Shown one piece after another: positions 12,766-19,636 of a stretch of DNA of 19,636 nucleotides. Source of the stretch: Psychrobacter sp. AH5 (GTDB taxonomy: Bacteria > Pseudomonadota > Gammaproteobacteria > Pseudomonadales > Moraxellaceae). Positions within the stretch are counted from its first letter, which is position 1. Each line of letters begins with the position of its first letter. Location of the stretch: assembly GCF_040371085.1 (NCBI RefSeq), contig NZ_JAMBMT010000004.1, forward strand, positions 1-19,636, written 5' to 3'. The notes beneath the pieces are model-generated. The model was given only the letters and a program-made list of their open reading frames with translations. It was not told where the DNA came from and searched no databases. The position numbers and the translations under genes are program-made.

Positions 12766-13479
12766 TTAAGAATCTGAAGGAAATATTTTGTTAAATAACT
12801 CGGGGAAAATGTCGTCACCTTTTACATCATCAGCATTTCTTTGAACGTTAAAAGTCTCTTCAAGAATCTCTGATGTTAATTCAGGAAGCATGGAGTAAAG
12901 TTCTTCCAAGGCATTTTCTTCCCCGGTGATTATTTTATAAAACGACTTTCCATCAATGATACGAATATCATCTCTAATTACCCTTGATGAGCTATCTGTA
13001 TTATCTGATGGGCTAAAGGGTTTATCATAGGTCTTACCATTTTTTGGCAAAATCTCTACATAGTAACCTGTGTAGTCTTCATGGTTTTCTAATACGCTTT
13101 CTATGTCGTCGTATATGCTCTTTTTATGGTTACCTTTAGTGGTGTTCCACTTGTTTTTAACCTCTGCAATGATCTGACGTCCATCCGCTCTTACATCTAC
13201 TACCCCTCCTACCCCTAAGTCTTCCACTCCATCAAGTGTTCCCAATACCTTCTGATGAAAGTCACCTATCTTATTCTGTAAGGTTTTCTGAGCCTGCCTT
13301 TGCTTTTCTGACTCCTTCCACTCTTCTAATGTAAGCCCTCGAATAGATGAGTCAATCACAGCTGAAAAACAATCTAAAGTATTGCTATAAATATCCTTTT
13401 CCTGCTGTTGAGCCTCATATGTACTTTGTACTATAGGTTTTAACACCTCTTTAACTTTATTTCTATCAAATACGCTCAT
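12766..13479 (-). CDS. Eco47II-like type II restriction endonuclease (second copy)
   Basis: Identical to 2948-3661. PD-(D/E)xK nuclease with D95, E106 and K108, predicted to cut GGNCC. Strong AAGGAG ribosome site at 13486-13491. Divergent from the methyltransferase at 13573. Confidence 0.82.
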   Translation of the reverse strand: MSVFDRNKVKEVLKPIVQSTYEAQQQEKDIYSNTLDCFSAVIDSSIRGLTLEEWKESEKQRQAQKTLQNKIGDFHQKVLGTLDGVEDLGVGGVVDVRADGRQIIAEVKNKWNTTKGNHKKSIYDDIESVLENHEDYTGYYVEILPKNGKTYDKPFSPSDNTDSSSRVIRDDIRIIDGKSFYKIITGEENALEELYSMLPELTSEILEETFNVQRNADDVKGDDIFPELFNKIFPSDS

Positions 13480-13504
13480 TTAAAACTCCTTAAAAAAAAT
13501 TAAA

Positions 13505-13536
13505 AACTGGACCTTTTAACCAGTTACTGTTAGTAT
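13505..13536 (+). promoter_or_regulatory. R-M control region (second copy)
   Basis: AACTGG (13505-13510) and CCAGTT (13520-13525), with GGACC (13509-13513) inside the predicted methyltransferase promoter (TGGACC 13508-13513, TAGTAT 13531-13536). Confidence 0.5.
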
Positions 13537-13572
13537 TTACCCACTTCATTAGAATTGAAAAGAGGCAAGTGA

Positions 13573-14823
13573 GTGTATCAAGAAAATTTTTTTTCAGCGC
13601 AAATAGTTGCTGATACTTTGTCTGTATCTAAAAGAAATGTAGAAACCTGGGCCAAGAATGGCAAGCTGGTTCCAAAGCTAGACCCTGAGACAAATAAAAA
13701 GCCTTATACAAAGCAACAGCTAGAAATATTTCCACAGTTTTCTGCAATGTTTAATAGCAGCTGGGATGAAGATGTATCTATAAAACCTTCAAGAGAATAT
13801 TCTTTAGTTGAGCTTTTTGCTGGCGCTGGTGGATTAGCACTAGGATTAGAGCAAGCCGGATTTAAATCTGTATTACTTAATGAGAAGGATAAGTATGCGT
13901 GTGAGACCCTTCGTATAAATCGTCCTGATTGGAATGTAGTTGAAGATGATATAGCGAATGTAAATTTTGAGAGTTTAAAAGGAAAAGTGGATTTGCTAAC
14001 AGGTGGTTTTCCTTGTCAGCCCTTCTCTTATGCAGGTAAGCAATTAGGTTTTGAAGACCTCAGAGGTACTTTAGTATTTGAAATGGCTAGAGCTATAAAA
14101 GAAGTTCAGCCTAAAGTATTCCTAGCTGAGAATGTTAAGGGATTAGCAGAAAATGATAAAGGTAGGACATTAAGTACGATTGTAAAGGTCTTAGAGGATT
14201 TAGGTTATAAGATTATTGAGAATGATATTTATAAAGCAATGTTTTACAAAGTTCCACAAAAAAGAGAAAGGTTAATTGTAATTGGTGTTAGAGCGGATAT
14301 ATACGAAACAATGATATATAAGAAGCCTTCACCCTATACTCGATTACTGACTGTAAAAGACGCATTAACAGCAGGTGAGCTTTATAAAACAGATGTGCCT
14401 GAATCAACAGGCCAACTTTATCCAAAGCGTAAACAAGAGATAATGTCTCATGTGCCTGAAGGTGGGTATTGGAGGGACCTACCTATAGAGCTGCAAAAAG
14501 AATATATGATGAAGAGTTTTTATCTTGGAGGAGGAAAAACAGGAATGGCCAGAAGGCTTTCTTGGGACGAGCCAAGTTTAACACTTGTATGTACTCCAGC
14601 TCAAAAACAGACAGAGCGTTGCCATCCTAGTGAAAATAGGCCGCTATCAACTCGTGAGTATGCTCGAATACAAACATTCCCTGACGATTGGAAGTTTGCA
14701 GGCTCTGATAGCCAAATTTACAAGCAAATCGGTAATGCTGTTCCTGTTAACCTAGCTTTAGCTATAGGTAAAGCTATCATCAGAATGTTAAACGATGCTC
14801 CAGGCAATGTCTTCGATAATTAA
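13573..14823 (+). CDS. DNA (cytosine-5)-methyltransferase with N-terminal HTH (second copy)
   Basis: Identical to 3755-5005. GTG start. All core C5 methyltransferase motifs are present (FAGAGG, catalytic PCQ, ENV, QKRER, QIGNAVP) behind a MerR-like HTH. It modifies the target of the Eco47II-like enzyme and probably regulates the R-M promoters. Confidence 0.93.
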   Translation: MYQENFFSAQIVADTLSVSKRNVETWAKNGKLVPKLDPETNKKPYTKQQLEIFPQFSAMFNSSWDEDVSIKPSREYSLVELFAGAGGLALGLEQAGFKSVLLNEKDKYACETLRINRPDWNVVEDDIANVNFESLKGKVDLLTGGFPCQPFSYAGKQLGFEDLRGTLVFEMARAIKEVQPKVFLAENVKGLAENDKGRTLSTIVKVLEDLGYKIIENDIYKAMFYKVPQKRERLIVIGVRADIYETMIYKKPSPYTRLLTVKDALTAGELYKTDVPESTGQLYPKRKQEIMSHVPEGGYWRDLPIELQKEYMMKSFYLGGGKTGMARRLSWDEPSLTLVCTPAQKQTERCHPSENRPLSTREYARIQTFPDDWKFAGSDSQIYKQIGNAVPVNLALAIGKAIIRMLNDAPGNVFDN

Positions 14824-14883
14824 TTTTATTCGATTCATTAGCGGTACAGTTAGCTGTGAGAAAAAATTCGTAAATGAGAGGCA

Positions 14884-14918
14884 AAAATACTCGCTAAAAA
14901 TAGTGGGTATTTTCCTTT
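14884..14918 (+). terminator. Terminator of the methyltransferase gene (second copy)
   Basis: Same 13-bp stem, AAAA loop and T-rich tail as at 5066-5100. Confidence 0.8.
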
Positions 14919-15010
14919 TCGGAAATATAGGAGTTATACTAATTAGTACATATACGCCAAGGTTCCTAATCTGTAAAGTGTAGTCATAAACTTAATCATA
15001 AGGCCATATC

Positions 15011-15706
15011 ATGCTTAGTGCTTACCATCCTTTGGAAGACAAATTAATTACTCATAATGAATATCTAAACTACACGATAGAATGCGACGTTCAAGATAGA
15101 GGTAACGCATTGAAGGCTAGATGTCCAGTCTGTAATAACAGCATGACTACCGTAGCAGGAAAAGAAAGGGCTGACGGACACTTTCGTCATGAAGCAAAGA
15201 ATTCTTGTCCAACTATAAGAACTTCAGCAGCACCATACGAAAATTTAAGACCTAGTACTATTGATGAAAAGGCAGTTGAATTTAACAAGGATTTCGTTAG
15301 GAACAATATAAATAGCATTTGGTATAAATTACAAGAGTTAGCCCCCTTTCTAAATGTAGACGAGGCCGTAGAAATATTACGTAAAGCTAGAGAGTTAAAT
15401 ATATATAGCTATGCTAATCTTGACCCTGAATTAATCGTCTATGTATATGTTAATCTTATAAATTTCTTACCAAGCAAAAGTTACAAAAGACTAAGAGAAC
15501 TGAAGTTTCTATTTTTTTATCAGTCTGATCACAATGAAGCGGATTTATGGATTCATAGAGGTAGACCATCAAGGTTATTTAGAATTTCGTATGATAAGCA
15601 GAAGCCTTGTAAGGTAGTAGAGTTTGAATCTAGCATAGATTATCTTACTAATAATGAACGACAAGCTGACGAATGGCTACTGAATAAGCTCTCAAAAGAA
15701 ATTTAA
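15011..15706 (+). CDS. Unrecognised protein with a CoiA-like Cys/His motif (second copy)
   Basis: Identical to 5193-5888. CPVC (38-41), GHFRH (56-60) and C66 form a possible zinc site. AAGG ribosome site at 15000-15003. Function unknown. Confidence 0.7.
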   Translation: MLSAYHPLEDKLITHNEYLNYTIECDVQDRGNALKARCPVCNNSMTTVAGKERADGHFRHEAKNSCPTIRTSAAPYENLRPSTIDEKAVEFNKDFVRNNINSIWYKLQELAPFLNVDEAVEILRKARELNIYSYANLDPELIVYVYVNLINFLPSKSYKRLRELKFLFFYQSDHNEADLWIHRGRPSRLFRISYDKQKPCKVVEFESSIDYLTNNERQADEWLLNKLSKEI

Positions 15707-15905
15707 GCAATAGAAGTATCTATTAATTTCAAAGGATGAGAGGGTTTCCCAAACTATGTGTAACTACTTATGATTCATTAGCGGGAGAATAAGCAATTAC
15801 TAAGCCAACTTTCATTATGAAACTAGCCGAAAAAATTGCTAATAACTAAAGACTCTGATTATTCATTGATTATGATAAATGGTTTTGGGTAGAAAAGTCA
15901 GCTTT

Positions 15906-15952
15906 CAATAAGAAGGGCAGTTACTAAAATATAGTAACTGCCCTTCTTATTG
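15906..15952. terminator. Bidirectional terminator before the TAC operon end (second copy)
   Basis: Same perfect 21-bp stem with a 5-base loop between convergent genes. Confidence 0.85.
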
Positions 15953-15971
15953 GTCTAGCTAACTTTTCGTA

Positions 15972-16394
15972 CTAAGACCGTGAATTTATTGCTTCAAGCT
16001 TGTCTTTTCTTAATTGTACAAAGTTGATGGTTGGTAGAATGAAGGGCTCATATCCTGAAGTTAAGAGAAAGTTCGAGTAAAAAGCTCTAAAATAAGGATA
16101 ACTGATAGCAGGAGCATTAATGAGTGCAAAGTTATCTTTTAAAAAATCAACTGTTATTAGTTCATCGACCTCGAACACAGATAGAAAAACAACTTTGATT
16201 ATATAATTTTCTTTACAGTTTTTCATTTCACCATTAAACACAATCGCAAAACTATTAGATTCATCTTTTTCTTCTGGAAACATCGGATTGAAATCAAATG
16301 CAAAACTTTCGAGTTCAGAAGTATCATCTAAATCTATATCTAAGGGATCTAGATTTATTCGGATGGCTTTGGTGGAAACCAACTGTATGTTCAT
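15972..16394 (-). CDS. SecB-like chaperone of the TAC operon (second copy)
   Basis: Identical to 6154-6576. SecB core residues NAPAI, YPYFR and LPTINF at 93-125. Last gene of the toxin-antitoxin-chaperone operon, 16 bases after the putative antitoxin; predicted to hold the antitoxin in its active form. Confidence 0.85.
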   Translation of the reverse strand: MNIQLVSTKAIRINLDPLDIDLDDTSELESFAFDFNPMFPEEKDESNSFAIVFNGEMKNCKENYIIKVVFLSVFEVDELITVDFLKDNFALINAPAISYPYFRAFYSNFLLTSGYEPFILPTINFVQLRKDKLEAINSRS

Positions 16395-16410
16395 TATTTT
16401 CCCTTAACTC

Positions 16411-16794
16411 TTATGCTGCTTGACTCAGCAATTGATCAGTAGAAAATCCGTATTCATAAGATACTTGTGTAGCCTTCTTTTTAATTTTAAGAGCTGTACC
16501 AATACTTCTTACCTCTAAGAAGTAACCTTTTTTTGAATTAGTACTGTCTAGAATCGTATTTACTTTATCTACTGAAAAGCGTGAAAGGATATTTTTATAA
16601 TTATTAGGACTAGTATAGCTATCATGGTCGCTCAGAAAGCTACCAGAAGTAGATATAGAGCTTGTAAACTCATCTATATTTGGTCCTGTTGCGTGTTCTT
16701 GTAATTCTAAAAACTTATCTAAAAAAACATCAGTATCCATGCTTTCTAATAAGTCTTTAGCCGACTTTAAGATAGCTTCATATTTATTATTCAT
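16411..16794 (-). CDS. Putative chaperone-dependent antitoxin (second copy)
   Basis: Identical to 6593-6976. 127 aa, middle gene of the TAC operon, Ser/Thr-rich linker and a C-terminal tail with aromatic and hydrophobic residues. Role inferred from gene order. Confidence 0.65.
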   Translation of the reverse strand: MNNKYEAILKSAKDLLESMDTDVFLDKFLELQEHATGPNIDEFTSSISTSGSFLSDHDSYTSPNNYKNILSRFSVDKVNTILDSTNSKKGYFLEVRSIGTALKIKKKATQVSYEYGFSTDQLLSQAA

Positions 16795-16808
16795 AATCTC
16801 ACCTACAT

Positions 16809-16855
16809 TTTATAATTAGAATACACTGTGCTATGAAAAACCATGAAGTATTATA
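16809..16855 (-). promoter_or_regulatory. Internal promoter-like sequences ahead of the antitoxin gene (second copy)
   Basis: TTCATA/17/TATAAA and a separate TATAAT on the minus strand, as at 6991-7037. Confidence 0.45.
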
Positions 16856-16881
16856 GACACTACTGTAATTACACAATCTTG

Positions 16882-17478
16882 TTAAAATCGCAGTTTGAGT
16901 TTAGAGCAATGCCATTCAGGTGCGCTCAAAAGATTTTTGCCTTCTTCATAAACTACTAACTGATGTCTAGTAAAAGGTAAGATTTCTGATTTACCTTTTA
17001 AATAACTCAAGCCCTCAATTTTTTTATTATTTATATCTTGAGACTTCATCGCTTTATAATTTAAAATTTTTTCATCTCTATAGAACTGGATAACCGTAGA
17101 TACACTCACATTACTTAATTCATCTTCAAGCTTACTCTTGTCTGTACGTGTTTTAGCATTACGTACTTTCTTAACTAAGTGTTCTTTATAATCAGACATT
17201 AACTTTCTAAAAAATAAGAGTGCTCCAGCATCTCCTACCAAGTCCAATAGATCATCTTTTTCAATATCTATCTGGAATTTTACAATAACATAACTGCCTA
17301 ATCTTGGCTTAATTTGACCCCAGATATGAGCATGATGATCGACATCAGTCCAAAAATAATACCCCTTACCTAACCACTCCGGATTGCCAGAATTGCTCTT
17401 AAAAGGAACTTTACTCAATATTTCGTCTTTAGTTCCACGATTATCACAAGTATGAAAGCAAGTAATTGAGACAGTCAT
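16882..17478 (-). CDS. ADP-ribosyltransferase-like toxin of the TAC operon (second copy)
   Basis: Identical to 7064-7660. FHTCDN near the N-terminus and the WLGKGYYFW segment mark an ART-like fold of the H-Y-[EDQ] type. First gene of the CmdTAC-like operon. ATG 17478 is preferred over 17496 on ribosome-site grounds. Confidence 0.72.
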   Translation of the reverse strand: MTVSITCFHTCDNRGTKDEILSKVPFKSNSGNPEWLGKGYYFWTDVDHHAHIWGQIKPRLGSYVIVKFQIDIEKDDLLDLVGDAGALLFFRKLMSDYKEHLVKKVRNAKTRTDKSKLEDELSNVSVSTVIQFYRDEKILNYKAMKSQDINNKKIEGLSYLKGKSEILPFTRHQLVVYEEGKNLLSAPEWHCSKLKLRF

Positions 17479-17609
17479 ACCTATTTCCAGCGTCATGAAA
17501 AAGAATATTTCGAATCAGAAGATCAATGAAGTTATTCAACCAAACAGTTGGTCAATATAAAGAAGTATATGTTTATTTACTATGAATATGGGTAGGAATT
17601 ATGGATGAT

Positions 17610-17630
17610 ACAGTTACAGCATATAACTGT
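17610..17630. promoter_or_regulatory. Small inverted repeat in the TAC leader (second copy)
   Basis: ACAGTTA/TAACTGT arms with a 7-base spacer. Confidence 0.3.
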
Positions 17631-17685
17631 CATTAATAGATTTAGCTTGTCCTAAACCTGATATACAGTCGGAAATTTTTTTAAT

Positions 17686-17713
17686 ATTCTAAGTTCTAGC
17701 TAGAACTTAGAAT
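17686..17713. promoter_or_regulatory. Perfect 28-bp palindrome near the TAC promoter (second copy)
   Basis: Half-site ATTCTAAGTTCTAG followed by its exact reverse complement. Confidence 0.6.
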
Positions 17714-17729
17714 CACTTTATGTGCTGTT

Positions 17730-17758
17730 AGTATAGTTTAAAGCACTCACTATAACAA
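17730..17758 (-). promoter_or_regulatory. Predicted TAC operon promoter (second copy)
   Basis: TTGTTA, a 17-base spacer and TATACT on the minus strand. The rest of 17479-17919 holds no gene that I can support. Confidence 0.55.
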
Positions 17759-17815
17759 ACCTATTAAGTTTAAATAGATCTAAGATAGACTAAAAAGACC
17801 TAAAAGCAACTCAAG

Positions 17816-17827
17816 TTACCATGGTAA
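17816..17827. promoter_or_regulatory. Palindrome TTACCATGGTAA downstream of mobA (second copy)
   Basis: Same 12-base palindrome as at 7998-8009. Confidence 0.35.
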
Positions 17828-17919
17828 ATTGCGCTTTATATACACCCTAGAGATAGTATCGCTATTAAATTACTTAGCCTATTAACTAATGATCGAAGGT
17901 ACAAGTCTTAGTCAGGCTA

Positions 17920-19050
17920 TCAAAACCCTGGTCTAAAACTCGGCCTATAAGTTTCTGCTGGAGAGGGTTTAGCTGCTTCCAGCTCCTGTTTAACCGTTTT
18001 ATCTGCTGCCAACGCCTCAGGTGTGGTTGAACTATTATACCTTTCCTGATGATAAGCCTCTTTTATTTCTATCCCAGTGGCTAAGTGCTGCTCATCTAAC
18101 TGCTGGCGCTTGTCTCTGCTAAATGGATGGTCGTACGCAGAATGATCTTCTTCTTTCGCATCTGGTTCAAATTGATAACCATCAAACTCTTTTTCAAACA
18201 TACCGCCTTTGAGTCTAACGCCCATTGGCTTGCCATTCTTATCAGTTAGCTTATCGCTTGTCACCGATAACGTCTTCTCGCTATTACCTCGATTAATCTT
18301 TAAGCCCCAATGCTCCAGCTGACATATCACCCTTCGACGATTCATAGTGATACCATTTTGCCAATCCAGTAACAGACGACGTTTAATCGCTTCCTCCAAT
18401 AGCTTACGGTTAGGAGGATTGGCGATAGTCTCCTCGTCCTTATCAGCATCCTTTTTCGTATACGCCTTTACATCAAAAGGCGTAGGGCGTGGGGCATTAC
18501 TGCTGTATGGGTTCACTAAGCGTTTGCATTTAGGATCATTAGGATCACTCAACGGCTCACCCTTAATGGTTTTTATTTCTGAATTGATAATATTTTTCCA
18601 AGCGTTAACCCTTTTTTGGTCTGCCGGCTCATAGTACGGCTGAAAAGACTTACCTGATCGCAGTTCCTGACAGGGAATTACAAAGTTTAGCTCCAGTCGT
18701 CCGACAGGATGAGCGTCATCAATGTCTTTATCCGCATGCTCAACCCATAGAATATCGTACTGATCACTCTCTAAACCGCAGAATATGACCGCTTCAAACT
18801 CCTGCATAATGCGCTTTTTATCGGATTCGCTAATCTCATCCGCACGTTCACTAAAAGATAAGTACCCTGACTTATATTTATTCTTGTGAGAGGTGGTATT
18901 AATTAAGTGCTCAGTGAGCACAGGATCGCCGTACAGCACTTTTGCATACGATCTAGGCACCAAAGTACCCTTACTCCCTTTCTCTTTAAGAAGGTAGTCT
19001 AAAACGCCACTCGCTTTGCCCTTACCATGCTTAGAGAACTTAACAATCAT
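17920..19050 (-). CDS. mobA: MobA relaxase, ColE1-type (second copy)
   Basis: Identical to 8102-9232. HEN-family relaxase with Tyr19 as predicted nucleophile and an eight-residue insertion (DIDDAHPV) inside the usual H-E-N motif. Overlaps mobC. Starts at ATG 19050. Confidence 0.92.
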   Translation of the reverse strand: MIVKFSKHGKGKASGVLDYLLKEKGSKGTLVPRSYAKVLYGDPVLTEHLINTTSHKNKYKSGYLSFSERADEISESDKKRIMQEFEAVIFCGLESDQYDILWVEHADKDIDDAHPVGRLELNFVIPCQELRSGKSFQPYYEPADQKRVNAWKNIINSEIKTIKGEPLSDPNDPKCKRLVNPYSSNAPRPTPFDVKAYTKKDADKDEETIANPPNRKLLEEAIKRRLLLDWQNGITMNRRRVICQLEHWGLKINRGNSEKTLSVTSDKLTDKNGKPMGVRLKGGMFEKEFDGYQFEPDAKEEDHSAYDHPFSRDKRQQLDEQHLATGIEIKEAYHQERYNSSTTPEALAADKTVKQELEAAKPSPAETYRPSFRPGF

Positions 19051-19405
19051 CACTATCCCTCGCGGCTACCTTTGAGTATTCGATACTGGTCTCTATCAGC
19101 ACATGTAGCTGTTCCCTAATCGCTTTAACCTCACTCAAAACCTCGGCATCGACTTGCTTTTCGGTATTCACATGCTTGGTTAGCTGATTAAGATTACTGC
19201 CAATCCTACCCAACTGGCGCACTAATTCAGGATCAACTGACTTAACAGGAGTAACCCCTAATGCCAATCCTCGTAACCAACTGGCCACCGTATTTTCACG
19301 ATTCCTTTTTTTTATCTCAGCAAGTTCGTAGTCATTGACGCGAATTGCAATCTCTCTATTTCGCTTGGCTCTCTTGTCAAGAACGGCAGTTTTTGGCTCA
19401 ATCAT
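19040..19405 (-). CDS. mobC: MobC mobilisation accessory protein (second copy)
   Basis: Identical to 9222-9587. RHH-like N-terminus and the GRIGSNLNQLTKHVN MobC motif. Encoded next to oriT, with its start controlled from within TTACCTAGGTAA (19411-19422). Confidence 0.9.
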   Translation of the reverse strand: MIEPKTAVLDKRAKRNREIAIRVNDYELAEIKKRNRENTVASWLRGLALGVTPVKSVDPELVRQLGRIGSNLNQLTKHVNTEKQVDAEVLSEVKAIREQLHVLIETSIEYSKVAARDSDDC

Positions 19406-19410
19406 AACGA

Positions 19411-19422
19411 TTACCTAGGTAA
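19411..19422. promoter_or_regulatory. Palindrome TTACCTAGGTAA at the mobC ribosome site (second copy)
   Basis: Same as 9593-9604. Confidence 0.4.
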
Positions 19423-19437
19423 GAGTTTTTGGGGGTT

Positions 19438-19456
19438 TTAAGGGGTCTCCCCTTAA
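19438..19456. repeat. GC-rich inverted repeat beside oriT (second copy)
   Basis: TTAAGGGG-TCT-CCCCTTAA, abutting the oriT hairpin. Confidence 0.45.
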
Positions 19457-19533
19457 CCAGCTCACATGAGGGATAGGATAATTATTACGTAGTAATAAAT
19501 AGCCCCCTCTTGTGACTGCTGGCTTAATATATC
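19457..19533 (+). other. oriT: Origin of transfer (oriT), second copy
   Basis: Same imperfect inverted repeat, with the CTGG/CTTA nick core at 19519-19526. Two oriT copies in a real dimer would allow transfer to start at one and end at the other, resolving the dimer to a monomer. Confidence 0.7.
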
Positions 19534-19553
19534 TTATCATACAATCTATATTT

Positions 19554-19636
19554 GGCTGTACCTAATTGGAAATAAATGACTGTACCTATAGATTGTCTAT
19601 TGTGTGTACCTACATAAGGTAAATGGCTGTACCTAT
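19554..19636. repeat. CTGTACCTA direct-repeat array, cut by the window end
   Basis: Core copies at 19557, 19581, 19605 and 19628. The fifth is at 16-23, showing that the window closes into a circle. Confidence 0.75.

Larger units (their letters stand above)
9819..19636. repeat. Second copy of the 9,818-bp plasmid unit, head to tail
   Basis: This is an exact direct repeat of 1-9818. The junction at 9818/9819 reads straight through, and the last bases (19557-19636) match 9739-9818 and lead into base 1. I saw no base difference between the copies wherever I compared them. Either the plasmid is a true dimer or a circular contig was written out twice; the sequence alone cannot decide. Confidence 0.97.

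Noticed and set aside
1..19636. tRNA, rRNA, insertion sequences or transposase genes
   Set aside because: I saw no cloverleaf, rRNA-like stretch, transposase motif or IS-type terminal repeats.

Overview
The window is one 9,818-bp circular plasmid unit written twice, head to tail (1-9818 and 9819-19636). The length is exactly 2 x 9,818, every gene in the first unit recurs unchanged at +9818, and the end of the window runs directly into its start. It is therefore either a plasmid dimer or a circular contig assembled twice. The small Rep_3 replicon, the AT-rich sequence with more GC-rich mobilisation genes, and the style of the Rep and KfrA-like proteins suggest a gammaproteobacterium, most likely Moraxellaceae (Psychrobacter/Acinetobacter-like). 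That host call is an inference from family resemblance.

Layout of one unit, first-copy coordinates. (a) 47-439: unrecognised 130-aa gene, preceded across the unit junction by five 23-24-bp direct repeats with the core CTGTACCTA. (b) 443-648: replication origin, with AT-rich short repeats, four and a half 22-bp iterons and the rep promoter. (c) 682-1626: Rep_3 initiator, followed by an acidic orphan gene (1676-2146). (d) 2219-2725, minus strand: HTH plus coiled-coil plasmid DNA-binding protein with a dense set of GTTCA/TGAAC boxes in and upstream of the gene. (e) 2838-5095: a terminator-bounded type II restriction-modification cassette, with an Eco47II-like endonuclease (minus) divergent from a C5-cytosine methyltransferase (plus) that carries an N-terminal HTH. 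(f) 5193-5888: unrecognised protein with a CoiA-like Cys/His motif. (g) 6154-7660, minus strand: a three-gene toxin-antitoxin-chaperone operon, with an ADP-ribosyltransferase-like protein, a small putative antitoxin and a SecB-like chaperone. This is the gene order of the CmdTAC anti-phage system. (h) 7661-8101: its long leader, promoter and a perfect 28-bp palindrome. (i) 8102-9587, minus strand: MobC and a ColE1-type (MOBP5/HEN) MobA relaxase, with an oriT-like hairpin and a CTGG/CTTA nick core at 9639-9708.

Together this is a small mobilisable plasmid with no partition or resolvase gene that I can recognise. It carries two modules that can act both as host defence and as plasmid-addiction systems: the R-M cassette and the TAC operon. 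The TAC operon is the most interesting content: the ART-like toxin and putative antitoxin look divergent, and promoter-like sequences and a large palindrome suggest layered control.
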